The notes under the pieces: model-generated
Database searches by the model: none
Seen by the model: the letters and a program-made list of their open reading frames with translations, nothing else
What the model was told of the DNA's origin: nothing
Made by a program: the position numbers and the translations under genes
Shown: positions 52,677 to 62,197 of the stretch, one piece after another
Numbering within the stretch: position 1 is the first letter of the stretch
How the letters are laid out: the number at the start of each line of letters is the position of its first letter
NCBI GenBank assembly: GCA_963713965.1
Contig: OY970217.1
Span: 1,426,001 to 1,490,000, forward strand
Direction: 5' to 3'
Source: CALAGB01 sp963713965
Lineage (GTDB): Bacteria; Chloroflexota; Chloroflexia; Thermomicrobiales; Thermomicrobiaceae
DNA: 64,000 nucleotides

Positions 52677-55595
52677 ATGGTCGAACCTCCTTCACGGCGT
52701 CCTGAGTGTCAACGTGCATACCCGCGCCTGGTCGGTCGCGAGCGGGAGCAGGCCATTCTGCGACAGGCACTTGACGACACGCTCGCTGGGACTGGTTCGT
52801 TGTTCCTCGTCGGCGGCGAAGCGGGAATCGGCAAGACGTCGCTTGCTTTGGACCTCGCCCGGAGCGCGGCCGAGGCTGGAGCCTTGACGCTCACCGGACA
52901 CGCCTACGACCTGTCGGTCACGCCACCCTATGGTCCCTGGCTCGAGATCTTCGATGAGTATCCTTTATCGGAGACCTTGCCCCCGTTGCCGGCTTTCACA
53001 CACGGTTTTGAAGCGTCCTCGGATCTCGTCAGTGGGGCTCGACTGTTCGCCGCGGCTCGAGAGTTCTTTGTCTCCATCGCGGCACAACAGCCGCTTGTAC
53101 TCGTGCTCGACGATCTCCAATGGGCTGACCAGGCGAGTCTCGACTTGCTGCGCGTTATGTCCCGGCGACTTGCTACCCACCGTATTCTCATCGTGGCGAC
53201 CTTTCGGCCGGATGAACCGGGCCGAGATCATCCGCTCTACCAACTCTTGCCGTTGCTGATCAGTGAGTCTGGGGCTCTTCGTCTTGACGTGAGACCGCTC
53301 GACCAAGCCGGACAACGAGCCTTGCTGTTGAACCGCTACGACCTCGCCGACATGGATCAGGTTCGCCTCGAGCGCTATCTGACACAACATGCCGAAGGCA
53401 ATCCGCTTTACCTCGGTGAACTGTTGCGCAGCTTGGAGGAGGAGAGTCTGTTGGTGCCAGGCAAGAGCCGGTGGCAGCTTGGCAAACTGGAGCGGTTGCG
53501 CGTTCCCGCGGTGCTGCGGCAAGTGATCGAACGACGTTTGGCGCACCTTGATCCAGACGTTCGCTCTCAACTCCAGGTCGCCGCGATTATCGGTCAGGAG
53601 GTTCCGCTCAACCTTTGGCAGAACGTCGCTGAGATAGGCGAAGACGTGCTTGCGGACGCCATCGAGCAGGGACAGGCCGCCTACCTTATCGAGGAGGAGC
53701 CTGGTGGCACGAACTGCCGATTCCGCCACGCATTGCTGCGGGACGCGCTGTATCAGGAGATGAGTGCGGTACGACGGAGGCGCTGGCATCGCAGTGTGGC
53801 GGAGCACCTATCCGGCATGCCATTTCCCGATGTCAATGCGGTGGCACATCACTTCAGTCAGGCTGGCGATAATCGGGCGGTCGAGTGGCTGTTGCAGGCG
53901 GGGGATCGGGCTCAACGCACCCATGCCTGGATCAGCGCCGCGGATCGATTCGAGGCCGCCGCATCACTCAACACTGACTCTCAAGAGCGCGGATGGCTAC
54001 TGGTGCGCGCCGGTTGGCTGCGTCGCATGGAGAACGCGCGACGTTCCATCGAATGCGCGGACGAGGCCGTAAACCTGGCGGACCTCGTGACCGATGAGTC
54101 CCTCAGAGCGTACGGAACCTATAGCCGCGGTCTGTTCCGCTGCTACGCGGAGGATATTCGACGGGGGATCAATGACCTCGAGACGGGCATCGATCTCCTG
54201 GATAGGCTCGAATCACCGGAGCGACGTCGGCTTCGCACGCAATTGTTTGAGTGGGGGCTGGATGCGGGGGACCCTCGCGGTGTCCTGACTGTTTGGTACT
54301 GCTCCGTAGGCCGGTACGCCGAGGCTCGACGACTGGCGCTACACGTCACTGAAGCCGAACCGCCGCCACGGTCTTCGTTCAATATCGGCGGATCGAGCTT
54401 GGCGGACGCCTACTCGACCCTGGCAATCGCGCATGCGGCGCTGGGAGAGGTCGACGAATCTCTGCGGGCCTTTGCTCGCTCTGACCAGTTCGTTCGCGAG
54501 GCCGGAGACGACTTTCAACGGGGTCTGACAGCCGCAGGGGTGCTCTTCACGGTGATCCTGCCGTATTTCACTGATCGATTGGACGAGCGACAGCGCCTTA
54601 TCAGGACCGTGACCGAAGCCCTTGAGCACGCCGGCGGAGTGCGAGAACAGGACCCGCGCGTGGAATACGCTCTGCACCTTCTTGTCGAGGGCAATTGGCA
54701 TGAGGTGCGCGAAATGATGACGAGTGAGGATGGCTCAGGGTGGCTGCTCGCACCGTTGGCACGAGATCAGGGAGATCCGCGGACCGCCTGGAAAATGATC
54801 AAGGACTTGTTGCCTTCCGGGCCCGACACTGAACTCGGTGCTATCGGATTCTTCGCGGGTACGACGTATCTGCGTCTCGCAGCAGCCTTGTCGCTGGACG
54901 AAAACGATAACAACACCGCACGAGCATGGCTAGAGGCGCACGACCGCTGGCTCACGACAAGTGGAGCAGTGCTCGGTCGCGCCGATGGAGATCTCCTCTG
55001 GGCTTGCTATTACCACGCTGTGGGGAACTCTCTCGAGGCCCGCGAGTACGCGGAGCGAGCGCTCGCCCAGGCTGGAAATCCTCGTCAGCCTCTTGCCCTG
55101 CTTGCAAGCCACCGAACGCTCGGCGGGCTCGATATCGCACAGGAACGCTACGCCGGCGCCGAAACTCATCTTCAGCAAGCACTGACGATCGCCAAGGCTT
55201 GTGCCGCCCCGTTTGAAACGGCGTTGACCCTTCTCGGCCTTGCCGAGTTGCGCCTGGCCCAGCGGCGGAGTGATGCCGCTACTACGTTACTCAACGATGT
55301 TCAGACGATTTGCGAACCACTGGGAGCGAAGCCGGCGCTTGAACGAGTCAGTGGCCTGCGGCAGCTCGTTGCCCAACTCCCGACGAAAACATCCGTCTAT
55401 CCGGCCGGTCTCAGCCAGCGCGAGGTCCAGGTGCTGCGATTGGTGGCTGAGGGACTGACCGATGCCGACGTCGCGGAACGACTCTTCGTCAGCCGCCGCA
55501 CGATCACCTCGCACCTGACCAGCATCTACAACAAGATCGGTATCGGCTCACGGGCGGCCGCGGCTGTCTGGGCCAAAGAGCACGACCTCATCTGA
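52677..55595 (+). CDS. LAL-family ATP-binding LuxR regulator 6
   Basis: A 972-residue LAL regulator with Walker A GEAGIGKTS (about 46-54), Walker B LVLVLDDLQWAD, a helical repeat region most like that of LAL4 (shared phrases such as GDPRGVLTV and GGSSLADAYSTLAIAHAALG) and a C-terminal LuxR HTH (GLSQREVQVLRLVAEGLTDADVAE). Lys of the P-loop is present. The ATG is preceded by GGGGTGAG. Divergent from the C39-like membrane protein, it borders the eCIS locus opposite to the five-gene array, which makes the locus LAL-flanked. Confidence 0.9.
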   Translation: MVEPPSRRPECQRAYPRLVGREREQAILRQALDDTLAGTGSLFLVGGEAGIGKTSLALDLARSAAEAGALTLTGHAYDLSVTPPYGPWLEIFDEYPLSETLPPLPAFTHGFEASSDLVSGARLFAAAREFFVSIAAQQPLVLVLDDLQWADQASLDLLRVMSRRLATHRILIVATFRPDEPGRDHPLYQLLPLLISESGALRLDVRPLDQAGQRALLLNRYDLADMDQVRLERYLTQHAEGNPLYLGELLRSLEEESLLVPGKSRWQLGKLERLRVPAVLRQVIERRLAHLDPDVRSQLQVAAIIGQEVPLNLWQNVAEIGEDVLADAIEQGQAAYLIEEEPGGTNCRFRHALLRDALYQEMSAVRRRRWHRSVAEHLSGMPFPDVNAVAHHFSQAGDNRAVEWLLQAGDRAQRTHAWISAADRFEAAASLNTDSQERGWLLVRAGWLRRMENARRSIECADEAVNLADLVTDESLRAYGTYSRGLFRCYAEDIRRGINDLETGIDLLDRLESPERRRLRTQLFEWGLDAGDPRGVLTVWYCSVGRYAEARRLALHVTEAEPPPRSSFNIGGSSLADAYSTLAIAHAALGEVDESLRAFARSDQFVREAGDDFQRGLTAAGVLFTVILPYFTDRLDERQRLIRTVTEALEHAGGVREQDPRVEYALHLLVEGNWHEVREMMTSEDGSGWLLAPLARDQGDPRTAWKMIKDLLPSGPDTELGAIGFFAGTTYLRLAAALSLDENDNNTARAWLEAHDRWLTTSGAVLGRADGDLLWACYYHAVGNSLEAREYAERALAQAGNPRQPLALLASHRTLGGLDIAQERYAGAETHLQQALTIAKACAAPFETALTLLGLAELRLAQRRSDAATTLLNDVQTICEPLGAKPALERVSGLRQLVAQLPTKTSVYPAGLSQREVQVLRLVAEGLTDADVAERLFVSRRTITSHLTSIYNKIGIGSRAAAAVWAKEHDLI

Positions 55596-56129
55596 TCGAC
55601 CGCGGCTCTTCCTCACTTCATCATCTACATGTTTCCACTCCGTATGCCTGTCGTCGCATTGCGCGATATACAAAGTGTTGTTTGCTCCCACGTCCACCGG
55701 CCAAATCCGTATCCCGCCCGATATTGACGACTCCCCACACGCCCATCCTCGAACCATCGACGTTGAGCTGCAGGGTGCAGCCAAGATGGCCGGCGGCGGC
55801 TTGGTGATCGCCTCCCCGCAAGCTGGCAAAAACGCCAAGTTCGCGGTGCGCTGACGCGGAAGGACGGCGATCGAGTGATGTGAAGCACGCGCGCAACACC
55901 GGTCGCAGGAACGGTCGGCCGCGGTGACAATGAACATTATCGATCGCACGTCGGCACCACGTGCGCTGCCAATCGCGTCCCGCGCTCTTGTGTCCGCCAC
56001 TATCCTCAGCAGGCGGACGAGCCCGCATACGCTCCAGGTCAGCCGATCGCTGCAATCGACGAGGTGCCAGTCAACACGTATGCTAACCACGGAGACGAAC
56101 AGTGAGAGACGCGAATGGGAGAGAGTTCG
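55596..56129. other. intergenic region with a diverged repeat
   Basis: About 530 bp. Positions 55690-55740 repeat 27579-27629 (CAAATCCGTATCCC ... CTCGAACCATCGA). Minus-strand frames up to 275 codons cross it but have no recognisable content. The right end carries the GGGAGAGAG ribosome-binding site of the RraA-like gene. Confidence 0.4.
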
Positions 56130-56810
56130 ATGACGCAGAAGTCCGTCCGGCCCGAGGTCCTGCGAGCGCTGCAGACGCTCAACACACCGACCGTTTCCAA
56201 CGCCATCGAGACGTTCGACGTTCGTCCGCGCAGCACCGGATTCATGTCGTCGGACGTGCGCTGTGCGCTGCCCGACCTCGGCGTCATGATCGGCTACGCC
56301 GCCACGGCCAAGATCCGCGCCACGCTCCAGCCAGAACCGGGCGTGGCCGTGAATCGGCGTCTGATGTGGGAGCACATCCTGTCAATGCCGGAACCGCGTG
56401 TCGTCGTGATTCAGGATCTGGACGAGATGCCGATCGGCTCCTTCTGGGGTGAAGTCAACGCCAACATCCATCGCGCGCTCGGCTGCGTCGGTACGGTCAC
56501 CAACGGCGGCGTGCGCGATCTGGACGAGGTCGAGGCGCTCGGCTTCCATCTGTTCGCCAGCCACATTCAGGTTTCACACGCTTACGTCCACGTGGTTGAG
56601 GTAGGCACGCCGGTAGAAGTCGGCGGCATGACGATCAATCCGGGCGACCTGCTCCATGGCGACAAGCACGGCATCACCGACATCCCGCTGGATATTGCCG
56701 ATAAGGTTTTTCAGGCGGCCATGGACGTTGAAGCGCGCGAACGCCGGATCATCAACCTATGCAAGTCCCCCGAGTTCAGCATCGATAAGCTCAGCGAGCT
56801 GTACGGGTAG
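56130..56810 (+). CDS. RraA-like / HMG-aldolase family protein
   Basis: A 226-residue member of the RraA-like superfamily, which includes RNase E inhibitors and 4-hydroxy-4-methyl-2-oxoglutarate aldolase/oxaloacetate decarboxylase. The core GSFWGEVNANIHRALGCVGTVTNGGVRDLDEV carries the Gly-rich loop and the RD pair that bind metal and substrate in the aldolases, followed by GDLLHGDKHGI. This suggests an enzyme rather than RraA itself; the substrate is unclear. I chose ATG 56130 after GGGAGAGAG; ATG 56115 is possible. The nitronate monooxygenase follows after 11 bp. Confidence 0.8.
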   Translation: MTQKSVRPEVLRALQTLNTPTVSNAIETFDVRPRSTGFMSSDVRCALPDLGVMIGYAATAKIRATLQPEPGVAVNRRLMWEHILSMPEPRVVVIQDLDEMPIGSFWGEVNANIHRALGCVGTVTNGGVRDLDEVEALGFHLFASHIQVSHAYVHVVEVGTPVEVGGMTINPGDLLHGDKHGITDIPLDIADKVFQAAMDVEARERRIINLCKSPEFSIDKLSELYG

Positions 56811-56821
56811 GGGAGAAACGC

Positions 56822-57817
56822 ATGCCACTGCGGACCAAACTGTGCGACCTCCTGAGCATCGATCTGCCGATCATCCAGGCTCCGATTGGTAGCGCCTCTG
56901 GAGCGCAACTGGCAAGCGCGGTCTCGAACGCGGGCGGGCTGGGGATGCTCTCGATCACCTGGCGTTCGCCTGAGGAGGTCCGCCGTCTCCTGCGCGAGAT
57001 CAGGCAGCTGACCGGCAAACCGATTGGGGTCAATCAGGTGCTGCGCTGGGACCCGGGAGACCGCATCGAAATCTGTCTGCAAGAAGGCGTGCGGATCTTC
57101 TCCTTCTTCTGGGGCGATCCGGCGCCCTACATCGACTTCCTCCACCAGGCCGGCGCCCTGGTGATGCACACGGTCGGCAGCGCGAATGAAGCGCGCCGTG
57201 CAGTCGATTCAGGTGTCGACATCGTCATCGCCCAGGGATGGGAAGCTGGAGGTCACGTTTGGGGCGAAGTGAGCACCATGGTGCTCGTTCCCGCGGTTGT
57301 CGATGCAGTCGATCCGGTTCCAGTGGTGGCCGCGGGCGGCATCGCGGATGGGCGAGGTCTCGCGGCTGTCCTGATGCTGGGAGCCTCCGGCGCCTGGCTC
57401 GGGACGCGTTTCGTCGCGAGCGAAGAGTCTGACGTGCACCGTCTTCACAAGGAGATGGTCGTCAGCCATAGCGAACGAGACACGGTCTACGGAGAGCCCT
57501 TCAACGTCGGCTGGGAGGATTCTCCCCATCGCGCGCTGCGCAACAGCACGCTCGAAGCGTGGGAGGCCGCCGGCCGCCCGGCAACCAACCGCCCCGGCGA
57601 GGGTGACGCGATCGCAGCCTATGCTAACGGAACGCCGGTGCTTCGCTACACCAGCGTCATGCCGGGCCCGAACATGACGGGAGAGCTGGAGGGTCTGGCG
57701 CTGTTTGCCGGACAGAGCACGGGTTTGATTCACGACATCGAACCGGCCGGGAAGATCGTGACCGACCTGGCCAGGGAGGCCGAGGAGCTTTTGGCGCGCG
57801 GGGTGGAGCTGGCGTAG
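56822..57817 (+). CDS. nitronate monooxygenase (FMN TIM-barrel)
   Basis: A 331-residue FMN-dependent enzyme of the 2-nitropropane dioxygenase family, which oxidises alkyl nitronates. Visible features are PIIQAPIGSASGAQLASAVSNAGGLGML at the N-terminus, IAQGWEAGGHVWG (the conserved GxEAGGH flavin/substrate loop) and VVAAGGIADGRGLAAVLMLGASGAWLGTRF, the phosphate-binding end of the barrel. Length and order are typical. Co-transcribed with the RraA-like gene; together they may form a small catabolic or detoxifying unit. Confidence 0.88.
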   Translation: MPLRTKLCDLLSIDLPIIQAPIGSASGAQLASAVSNAGGLGMLSITWRSPEEVRRLLREIRQLTGKPIGVNQVLRWDPGDRIEICLQEGVRIFSFFWGDPAPYIDFLHQAGALVMHTVGSANEARRAVDSGVDIVIAQGWEAGGHVWGEVSTMVLVPAVVDAVDPVPVVAAGGIADGRGLAAVLMLGASGAWLGTRFVASEESDVHRLHKEMVVSHSERDTVYGEPFNVGWEDSPHRALRNSTLEAWEAAGRPATNRPGEGDAIAAYANGTPVLRYTSVMPGPNMTGELEGLALFAGQSTGLIHDIEPAGKIVTDLAREAEELLARGVELA

Positions 57818-58249
57818 GGTGTCGTGGGATCACGTCAGGGTGCGATCAACTCGGCCACCTTAACACCGGTGCACCCGTAGGGGCGACATTCATTGTCATC
57901 GAAAGATAGCTCGGCCGGACATGTCGAAAGGTTGTTGTGCCATCCCAGTTTCGGGCAGTCCAGGCGTTCCTTGTCCATACTTCTTGGACTTGAATGGACC
58001 GCCGTCGGATTCTCGCCGCGATCGGGCGATCAAATAGTGCTCAGTCGAATCGTTGCCACTCCTTGCGCTCGGAATCGGCTACGGAATCGGGAAATAAGCC
58101 GTGGCAGATGTTGGAATCCATCCCGGTGGCACCACTACCTTTCGATGACAATTCATGACGCCCGCGGGGGGACGGGTACCTTGCGTCGATGGGATACGCT
58201 GGCCGATCTCATCATTTCACGCTCCGCATCAGCGCCGTCCGTGTCGGGT
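57818..58249. other. intergenic region between convergent genes with a half repeat
   Basis: About 430 bp. GTAGGGGCGACATTCAT at 57877-57893 matches one arm of the inverted repeat at 48963-49018; the other arm is absent. Otherwise I see nothing supported. Confidence 0.4.
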
Positions 58250-60115
58250 TCAGTCGAGGACTTGCTTCGCGACGGCGATAACCTCAGGTAGCGGGACGTA
58301 ATCTCCGTTTGTATAGCCCTGATACGAACACATGAATTCATTCTCCCGTACCCAGAACATAGCGATGGAGAGTGTCACGCCTGAAGAAGTCGATTGTTGC
58401 GCAGCTGCGGCGTCGACGTCCCCAACCAGCTCGACGTTATCGTCCTCGATATTGACGTTCGCAAAGCTCAAGCCTATCTGATGCGAAACTTCAAACGCAC
58501 GCTGCGCTTGCTCCGACGACTCATACTCATCGCATTCCACAGTCAGCAGGACAAGACTCTTTTCGAAATCAACCAAATCCTCAACCACGAACTCACGGCT
58601 CGCTCCGTTGACGAAGCCGTCGGTCGTCGGCACGCTGTCTGGAGACACTGTCTCCTGTTTCGTAAATGTGAATCGATGCTCGAAATTATCCACAGTGGGC
58701 AACATATCCTCAAGCGACAAAGGGCCAGATTCATCATGCGACGTTGTGGGATGCATGGACTGAGGAGTAACCCATGATTTTGCAGTGGGCGCGATCAACG
58801 AGGTAAGGGCAACCACGACAAGAACCGCCGTGACGGGTACCGATCTTATCGCGATCCTGCGTCGCTCTGTCGAGCCCGCCATGAGCATCTCCCACGACGG
58901 GCCTATCCAGGGCCACACAATCACCAATGCGGCAATAGTCAGAAATGGTGCCCTATGGTCAACGAGCCAAATCTTCGAGTTGGGCAAGTAGCTATTTAGA
59001 ATGGTACTCGCTGAGAAATCGCTCATCCAGTAACTGATCGTCGCCCGCACATGCAGTGCAGCAAGTTGGATCAGATACCCAGCCGGGTAGACCAGCAGAA
59101 GCAGCCAAGTTGCTCGATCCCACCGAGCCAGCAGCCACGTCCGAATTCGGATCGAAGGGTGGGACAGAAGATGAAGTCCCGTTTGAAGCCGTGTGGGGTG
59201 GTGCGTAAGGCTACGAATTCCCCTCATCCAACCGTCAGACGAACCCACCGTTGCCGCAGCGTAGAGGTCCGCGTTGAGTTCCGCGCTCCAGATCGCCGCG
59301 AGGGGAACTGCAAACACGACTATCACGTACGTTAGATAGACAAAGATCACGCTCAAATAACTCGCGAAGTGAGAAAACGTGAATCCGGCGTTTGTCACGA
59401 GTTGATACGTCAGGATGTTCGCAGCGAATAGACTATCGGTTACTGGTCCAACGGTTACTCCCAGCAGCAGGCACAACAGAAGAACGACCGGCATACAGAT
59501 CCCGTAGTAGATCACCGCGAACTTGACGACGAAATCGAACATGCTTCCGGCGCCAATGATATGGACGTCGCCTTTGCGATAGTGACCAATCTCGTGCAGC
59601 AGTATCGACTCTGCAGCTTCACGATCAGCGCGCCACAGCTTGAAGAATCCCCCGAATAGAGCAATTGCAGTGGATCGATACCCGAGCGGATAGACGAAGG
59701 CGAGAGGGCTCGGGCGAATCAGGTTCGCTCTTAGCTGAATATTGGGAGCATAGAGTTGAACGAACTCCTGAACTTCGTCCAGCAGGGGGAAATCAGGAAC
59801 TGGTTTAAGCCGGAATCTCCATTCTAGATATGACTTCCGAATGTAGGGGACAGCAATCGTCAGAATCGCAAAAATGAACATCAAGTCTTGGAGGTTGTCC
59901 GTAAGGAACGCGGGGTAGAGAGCAATACTCACCAGAAATGGACCAACGCCATCTTTCAGCATGATAGAAGATGACTCACGCATTACGGGCCAGGATTGAT
60001 ACGTTGTTTGAAGATGGCTGACAATGCCGCGCGCGTGGATAGCTGCGAAGACTGCCCAGACCCAGAGCCACGGTGGAGTGCCTGCTCCCTTAGCGGGATT
60101 CTTCCTGAGAATCAC
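58250..60115 (-). CDS. M48-like membrane metallopeptidase
   Basis: A 621-residue multi-pass membrane protein. The zinc site reads LLHEIGHY (H174, E175, H178) with a downstream SAELNADLYAA (E279), the gluzincin arrangement of M48/HtpX-BlaR-like peptidases. About eight membrane segments are spread from residue 15 to 430 (for example 85-105, 215-240, 255-275, 325-345, 385-405, 420-440). The C-terminal 150 residues form an outside domain with a possible fold like lipoprotein-anchored sensors (VSPDSVPTTDGFVNGASREFV...). No repressor of the BlaI type lies nearby. The 177-residue gene ends 1 bp upstream, so the pair is coupled. Confidence 0.75.
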   Translation of the reverse strand: MILRKNPAKGAGTPPWLWVWAVFAAIHARGIVSHLQTTYQSWPVMRESSSIMLKDGVGPFLVSIALYPAFLTDNLQDLMFIFAILTIAVPYIRKSYLEWRFRLKPVPDFPLLDEVQEFVQLYAPNIQLRANLIRPSPLAFVYPLGYRSTAIALFGGFFKLWRADREAAESILLHEIGHYRKGDVHIIGAGSMFDFVVKFAVIYYGICMPVVLLLCLLLGVTVGPVTDSLFAANILTYQLVTNAGFTFSHFASYLSVIFVYLTYVIVVFAVPLAAIWSAELNADLYAAATVGSSDGWMRGIRSLTHHPTRLQTGLHLLSHPSIRIRTWLLARWDRATWLLLLVYPAGYLIQLAALHVRATISYWMSDFSASTILNSYLPNSKIWLVDHRAPFLTIAALVIVWPWIGPSWEMLMAGSTERRRIAIRSVPVTAVLVVVALTSLIAPTAKSWVTPQSMHPTTSHDESGPLSLEDMLPTVDNFEHRFTFTKQETVSPDSVPTTDGFVNGASREFVVEDLVDFEKSLVLLTVECDEYESSEQAQRAFEVSHQIGLSFANVNIEDDNVELVGDVDAAAAQQSTSSGVTLSIAMFWVRENEFMCSYQGYTNGDYVPLPEVIAVAKQVLD

Positions 60116-60116
60116 T

Positions 60117-60650
60117 CTAGCCCCCCGCAGCGAGGGACTCTACGTGTCTCGTCGAATCAACCGGTGATTCCATGAGCGCGACCAATGTTCGAAATGCAAT
60201 TAGATTTGAAAGATCTTCGGACATTCCTCGGGCACGCATCTCCGACGTCATAACGTCAACTGCTCTTAGCAGGTGGGCATTGTGACTTAAGGGATTACTC
60301 ACAGTAGCTGGTTCATGGGAGTGAACATTAGTGGTCGAAACCTGTCTCATTCTTAGCTCTGCCACAGTTAGCGCATTCTTGACAGCGCCGAGAAGTTCCG
60401 TGAGAGAAGAAGAACTCAACGTAGCGATCAGGGGTACTGCCGCGATCGCAATTGCATTTAGGACCACAGGAAGCACGAGAATCATTCCTGCTGGCGCGAA
60501 ACCTCCCACTGTCGACCCGCGCTGATCAAACAACTCGACACGGGACTTTCCACCTTGGAGGAAGGCTTCGGCCACATATGGTGCGAGATCCTCTTCATCT
60601 GGCGAAACATACCCCGCCAGAACGCAGGCCCAACCAGCCAGGCTCGTCAT
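60117..60650 (-). CDS. hypothetical membrane protein, partner of the M48-like peptidase
   Basis: A 177-residue protein that I do not recognise. A hydrophobic stretch near 52-85 (APAGMILVLPVVLNAIAIAAVPLIATL) could be one or two membrane helices; the rest is polar and helical. Its stop is directly before the peptidase start, a tight coupling seen for regulator-peptidase or chaperone-peptidase pairs. It could be a substrate or modulator of the peptidase; nothing in the sequence decides this. Confidence 0.55.
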   Translation of the reverse strand: MTSLAGWACVLAGYVSPDEEDLAPYVAEAFLQGGKSRVELFDQRGSTVGGFAPAGMILVLPVVLNAIAIAAVPLIATLSSSSLTELLGAVKNALTVAELRMRQVSTTNVHSHEPATVSNPLSHNAHLLRAVDVMTSEMRARGMSEDLSNLIAFRTLVALMESPVDSTRHVESLAAGG

Positions 60651-60986
60651 TCACTTCTCCGTTCACAACTGGCACGTATGTGAAAGGGTAGGCGCGGACA
60701 CTTCCGAACGAAGGACGCGTCATGAGTCGATTTTGTAATGTCCTATGATTTGCCATTAGTGTACCCGCTTTTCAATAACTATGTCGAATCAGCCATCGGA
60801 TAGTTGAGGGCTCTGTTCCACGGGTCACAAGTTCCCGTTGGCGTTGTCGCCGGAAATTTTCAATCGACTTGCACGGTACGTGCACCGGCCTTGATGCGCA
60901 TCACCGAAGAGTCAGTGCCTTCGTGAGTTCAGGTGAGATTCTCATCGTCGTAAAGCGAACCTGGCAACCGACCACTCCCAACCACC
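60651..60986. other. intergenic region between divergent genes
   Basis: About 340 bp between the peptidase pair and rlmN. Slightly AT-richer around 60720-60790 (TTTTCAATAACTATG), probably the leftward promoter zone, but no clear hexamers or boxes. Confidence 0.35.
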
Positions 60987-62180
60987 GTGATAAACTTACC
61001 GGTCGATATGTCAGCCCATGAGACCGGGAACAGCGTGAATATCCAGCTTCAACCCATCCAAACCGAGCAAAGCGATGAACAGGCTCTGGCTGTGCCATCG
61101 AGCCGTCGTCAGCGACCGACGACGCTGCATGACTTGTCGCTCGATGAGCTCGAAGCTCGTCTGACCGAGGACGGACTGCCCCGCTATCGCGCGCGCCAGA
61201 TCTTCAGCTGGGCCTATCAACAGCTCGCCGCTAGCTACGACGACATGACCGTGCTGCCCAAGGCGCTGCGGACCGAATTGGATGAACGGCTGCCATTGAC
61301 CCGACTCGATCTCGTGCGAACCATCGAGACGGACGACGGTCAAACGCGCAAGCTCCTCTTTCGTACCTTCGACGGCGAGCACCTCGAGACGGTCCTGATG
61401 TTTTACCCGGACCGCAGCACCGTCTGCGTCTCCTGCCAGGTGGGATGCGCCGTCGGCTGCGCCTTCTGCGCCACCGGCATGATGGGTCTGACGCGCAATC
61501 TCACCACCGGTGAGATGGTGAGCCAGGTCATCGAGGCGGCTCGCGAAGCGAACAAGCTGGAACGATCCCTCACCAACATCGTGATGATGGGCATGGGTGA
61601 GCCGTTCCAGAACTACGCAGCCGTGATGAAGATGGTGAGCATCCTGCACGATCCGCAAGGCATGAATTTCGGTGCCCGACGCACCACCCTCTCGACGTCA
61701 GGGCTCATTCCGTTCATCGATCGGCTGGCCGAAGAGCCCTTCCAGGTGAAGCTGGCGGTTTCGCTGCACGCACCCAATGACGAACTGCGCAACCAGCTTG
61801 TGCCGCTCAACCGGCGCTACCCGGTCGGCGATTTGATCGCCGCCTGCAAGCGTTATGTGGAGCGCACCAGCCGGCGCGTGACGTTCGAGTACGCGTTGAT
61901 CAGGGACGTCAACGACAGTGACGATGTCGCTCGCGAGCTAGCCAGCCTATTGCGCGGACTGCTTTGCCACGTCAACGTCATCCCACTCAACCCAACTCTG
62001 GCCACGCCATTCGAGCGGCCCTCGCCTGAGCGCATCGAACGCTTCGCCAGCGTTCTGCGAGATCACGGTATCCCGGCCACCGTGCGCTATTCGCGCGGGG
62101 TCGATATTGCCGCCGCCTGCGGGCAGCTGCGGGCCGAACACGAGCGACGCGAACCCGTTACTGCAGCGGACCGCCACTAG
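60987..62180 (+). CDS. rlmN: dual-specificity 23S rRNA/tRNA (adenine-C2) methyltransferase
   Basis: A 397-residue radical-SAM enzyme that methylates A2503 of 23S rRNA (and A37 of some tRNAs). The iron-sulfur cluster cysteines are C154, C158 and C161 (CAVGCAFC). MGMGEP, the SLHAPND segment and the C-terminal methyl-carrier C378 (IAAACGQL) are all present, together with FSWAYQQ in the N-terminal substrate-binding domain. Length is slightly above the norm because of a 30-residue N-terminal extension. GTG 60987 is used; ATG 61008 is an alternative. larC follows on the same strand. Confidence 0.95.
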   Translation: MINLPVDMSAHETGNSVNIQLQPIQTEQSDEQALAVPSSRRQRPTTLHDLSLDELEARLTEDGLPRYRARQIFSWAYQQLAASYDDMTVLPKALRTELDERLPLTRLDLVRTIETDDGQTRKLLFRTFDGEHLETVLMFYPDRSTVCVSCQVGCAVGCAFCATGMMGLTRNLTTGEMVSQVIEAAREANKLERSLTNIVMMGMGEPFQNYAAVMKMVSILHDPQGMNFGARRTTLSTSGLIPFIDRLAEEPFQVKLAVSLHAPNDELRNQLVPLNRRYPVGDLIAACKRYVERTSRRVTFEYALIRDVNDSDDVARELASLLRGLLCHVNVIPLNPTLATPFERPSPERIERFASVLRDHGIPATVRYSRGVDIAAACGQLRAEHERREPVTAADRH

Positions 62181-62197
62181 CCGCGAAGGAGCCGACC

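Noticed and set aside
55548..56375. 275-codon minus-strand open frame between LAL6 and the RraA-like gene
   Set aside because: Overlaps both real genes, has atypical composition and no domain; the core region is a diverged repeat.
57893..58291. 132-codon plus-strand open frame after nitronate monooxygenase
   Set aside because: Runs into the peptidase gene on the other strand, starts in a repeat arm and shows random-looking residues.
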